Of a DNA stretch of 7,182 nt, positions 6,031 through 7,182 are shown piece by piece (within the stretch, counting starts at the first letter, position 1; every line of letters starts with the position of its first letter). The notes beneath the pieces were generated by a model. The model saw nothing but the letters and a program-made list of their open reading frames with translations. It did no database searches and was not told the origin of the DNA. This DNA is from Nitrospira defluvii (GTDB lineage Bacteria > Nitrospirota > Nitrospiria > Nitrospirales > Nitrospiraceae): positions 1-7,182 of the forward strand of contig JACQHN010000509.1 of the NCBI GenBank assembly GCA_016199015.1, given 5' to 3'. The position numbers were made by a program, and so were the translations under genes.

Positions 6031-7182
6031 TCAGGTCGAGCCCGTACGTGGGCCTTGGTTGTTGGTACCACAGACGTAGAGGGTTTGCAAGGTTGCGTTG
6101 AGTTCTGGAAAGACCAAACTCCAGTCTTCATGCGGCATCTGGAGTTCAAAGGACAGCGGCGACAGAAACCGCAACCGCTTCTTGTAGCGGTCCATCAGCG
6201 CCTGCACGGCGGCTTCAGGGACCGTCGCCTTGGGATCGAAGGTGATGACCACGGCCTGTGGCTGTTCGACGACAGAGCTCAACCGGAGCTGTTTGGCCAG
6301 TAGCCGGATTTGCATCAGTTCGAAGAGGCGTTCGACTGGATCGGGCGGAGGTCCGTAGCGGTCTTCGATTTCCCCATGCATCAGGGCCAAGTCGCCCAGT
6401 TGCCCGCAGGAAGACAGCCGCTTGTACAACGACAACCGTTGATGGCTGTCCGCGACATAGTCTTCCGAGATAAACGCGGAGACGCTGAGGCGCAACGTGG
6501 GGTCCGGTTCCTCCTCCACCACCTGGCCCTTCAGCCGCTGCACGGCCTGTTCGACCATTTGGAGATAGAGATCGAGCCCCACTGCGGCGATATGTCCCGA
6601 TTGCTGCTTGCCGAGTAAATTGCCCGCACCACGGATTTCCAGGTCGGCTGCGGCGATGCGGAAGCCCGACCCCAACTCGGTAAACTGCTGGATGGCGGTC
6701 AGCCGCTTCTGGGCATCGTCTGAGAGCGAGCCCTCGTCCGGCACGAGGAAGTAGGCGTAGGCCTGTTCGCCGCCACGCCCCACGCGTCCGCGCAGTTGGT
6801 AGAGCTGGGCGAGCCCGAAGGCATCGGCACGATTGACGATGATCGTGTTGGCGGTCGGCACGTCCAGGCCGGATTGAATAATGGCGGAGGCCACCAGAAT
6901 GTCAGCTTCCCGATGAAAGAATTTCAGCATCACGGCTTCCAGCGGTTTGGAATCCATCTGGCCATGCGCCATCACGATACGGGCCTCGGGCACCAATTCC
7001 TGGAGCCAGGCGCCGGTCCGTTCCATGGTCTCCACGCGATTGTGAACGTAGTAAGTTTGTCCGCCGCGGCCGAGTTCGCGGAGAATCGCCTCTCGGATGG
7101 CTTTCTCGCTGAAGCGAAGGACTTGCGTGCGGATCGCCAGCCTACCCGACGGGGGCGTATCGATGATCGAGAGGTCGCGCAC
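6031..7182 (-). CDS. mfd: Transcription-repair coupling factor Mfd, C-terminal third (5' end off window)
   Basis: ATP-dependent translocase that displaces RNA polymerase stalled at DNA lesions and recruits UvrA. The frame is open to the right edge, where the last visible codon is GTG read as Val inside the protein, so the start is outside the window. The 384-codon piece begins at the R-D-L-S-I-I-D-T-P-P segment after helicase motif III. It contains G-G-Q-x-Y-Y-V-H-N-R-V (40-50), A-H-G-Q-M (72-76), motif V I-I-Q-S-G-L-D-V-P (101-109), and motif VI Q-L-R-G-R-V-G-R (129-136). The RecG-like TRG translocation block follows at about 171-210 (G-S-G-F-R-I-A-A-A-D-L-E-I-R-G-A-G-N-L-L-G), then the D7 autoinhibitory domain from about 229 to the end. 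Motif V has Gln103 where Glu is usual. The gene heads the mfd-parvulin-surA run, with a 29-bp gap to the lipoprotein gene. Confidence 0.96.
   Translation of the reverse strand: MRDLSIIDTPPSGRLAIRTQVLRFSEKAIREAILRELGRGGQTYYVHNRVETMERTGAWLQELVPEARIVMAHGQMDSKPLEAVMLKFFHREADILVASAIIQSGLDVPTANTIIVNRADAFGLAQLYQLRGRVGRGGEQAYAYFLVPDEGSLSDDAQKRLTAIQQFTELGSGFRIAAADLEIRGAGNLLGKQQSGHIAAVGLDLYLQMVEQAVQRLKGQVVEEEPDPTLRLSVSAFISEDYVADSHQRLSLYKRLSSCGQLGDLALMHGEIEDRYGPPPDPVERLFELMQIRLLAKQLRLSSVVEQPQAVVITFDPKATVPEAAVQALMDRYKKRLRFLSPLSFELQMPHEDWSLVFPELNATLQTLYVCGTNNQGPRTGST

Noticed and set aside
1..7182. Transposons, phage genes, CRISPR repeats, tRNA or rRNA, toxin-antitoxin or defence genes
   Set aside because: None were seen. 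Nearly all of the window is covered by ordinary cellular genes on either strand.

Overview
The window is an ordinary, gene-dense stretch of a GC-rich bacterial chromosome. It has no mobile elements, RNA genes or CRISPR arrays. The gene set is housekeeping: D-Tyr-tRNA deacylase, type-2 asparaginase, VOC protein, MtgA, EngB, two parvulin-like proteins and Mfd. A SurA-type and a lipoprotein parvulin sit directly behind mfd, and MtgA implies peptidoglycan in a Gram-negative envelope. The protein style and the mfd-parvulin-surA order suggest Nitrospirota or a neighbouring lineage. That placement is an inference from remembered protein style, not a search result.

Left part, plus strand (1-2431): the 3' end of dtd is followed by an unrecognised soluble protein of about 188 residues, probably with its own extended -10 promoter and a strong ribosome binding site. 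Its stop codon overlaps the TTG start of a type-2 isoaspartyl peptidase/L-asparaginase. A small VOC-fold protein follows after 40 bp. Dtd removes D-amino acids from tRNA and the asparaginase family clears isoaspartyl peptides, so this side has a mild flavour of amino-acid and protein damage control.

Middle (2478-3967): mtgA on the minus strand converges with the VOC gene and diverges from engB on the plus strand across about 100 bp. EngB is the essential ribosome-assembly GTPase.

Right part, minus strand (3957-7182): an apparent operon runs mfd (5' end off the window), a parvulin-type lipoprotein, then a SurA-like periplasmic chaperone. The surA 3' end overlaps the engB 3' end by 11 bp in convergent orientation. 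The two exported proteins would act on outer-membrane or secreted protein folding; Mfd couples transcription to DNA repair.

I see no convincing undescribed system. The points most worth a second look are the unknown protein coupled to the asparaginase, the acidic residue before the asparaginase's catalytic Thr, loss of the parvulin histidines, and non-consensus residues in Mfd motif V and EngB.
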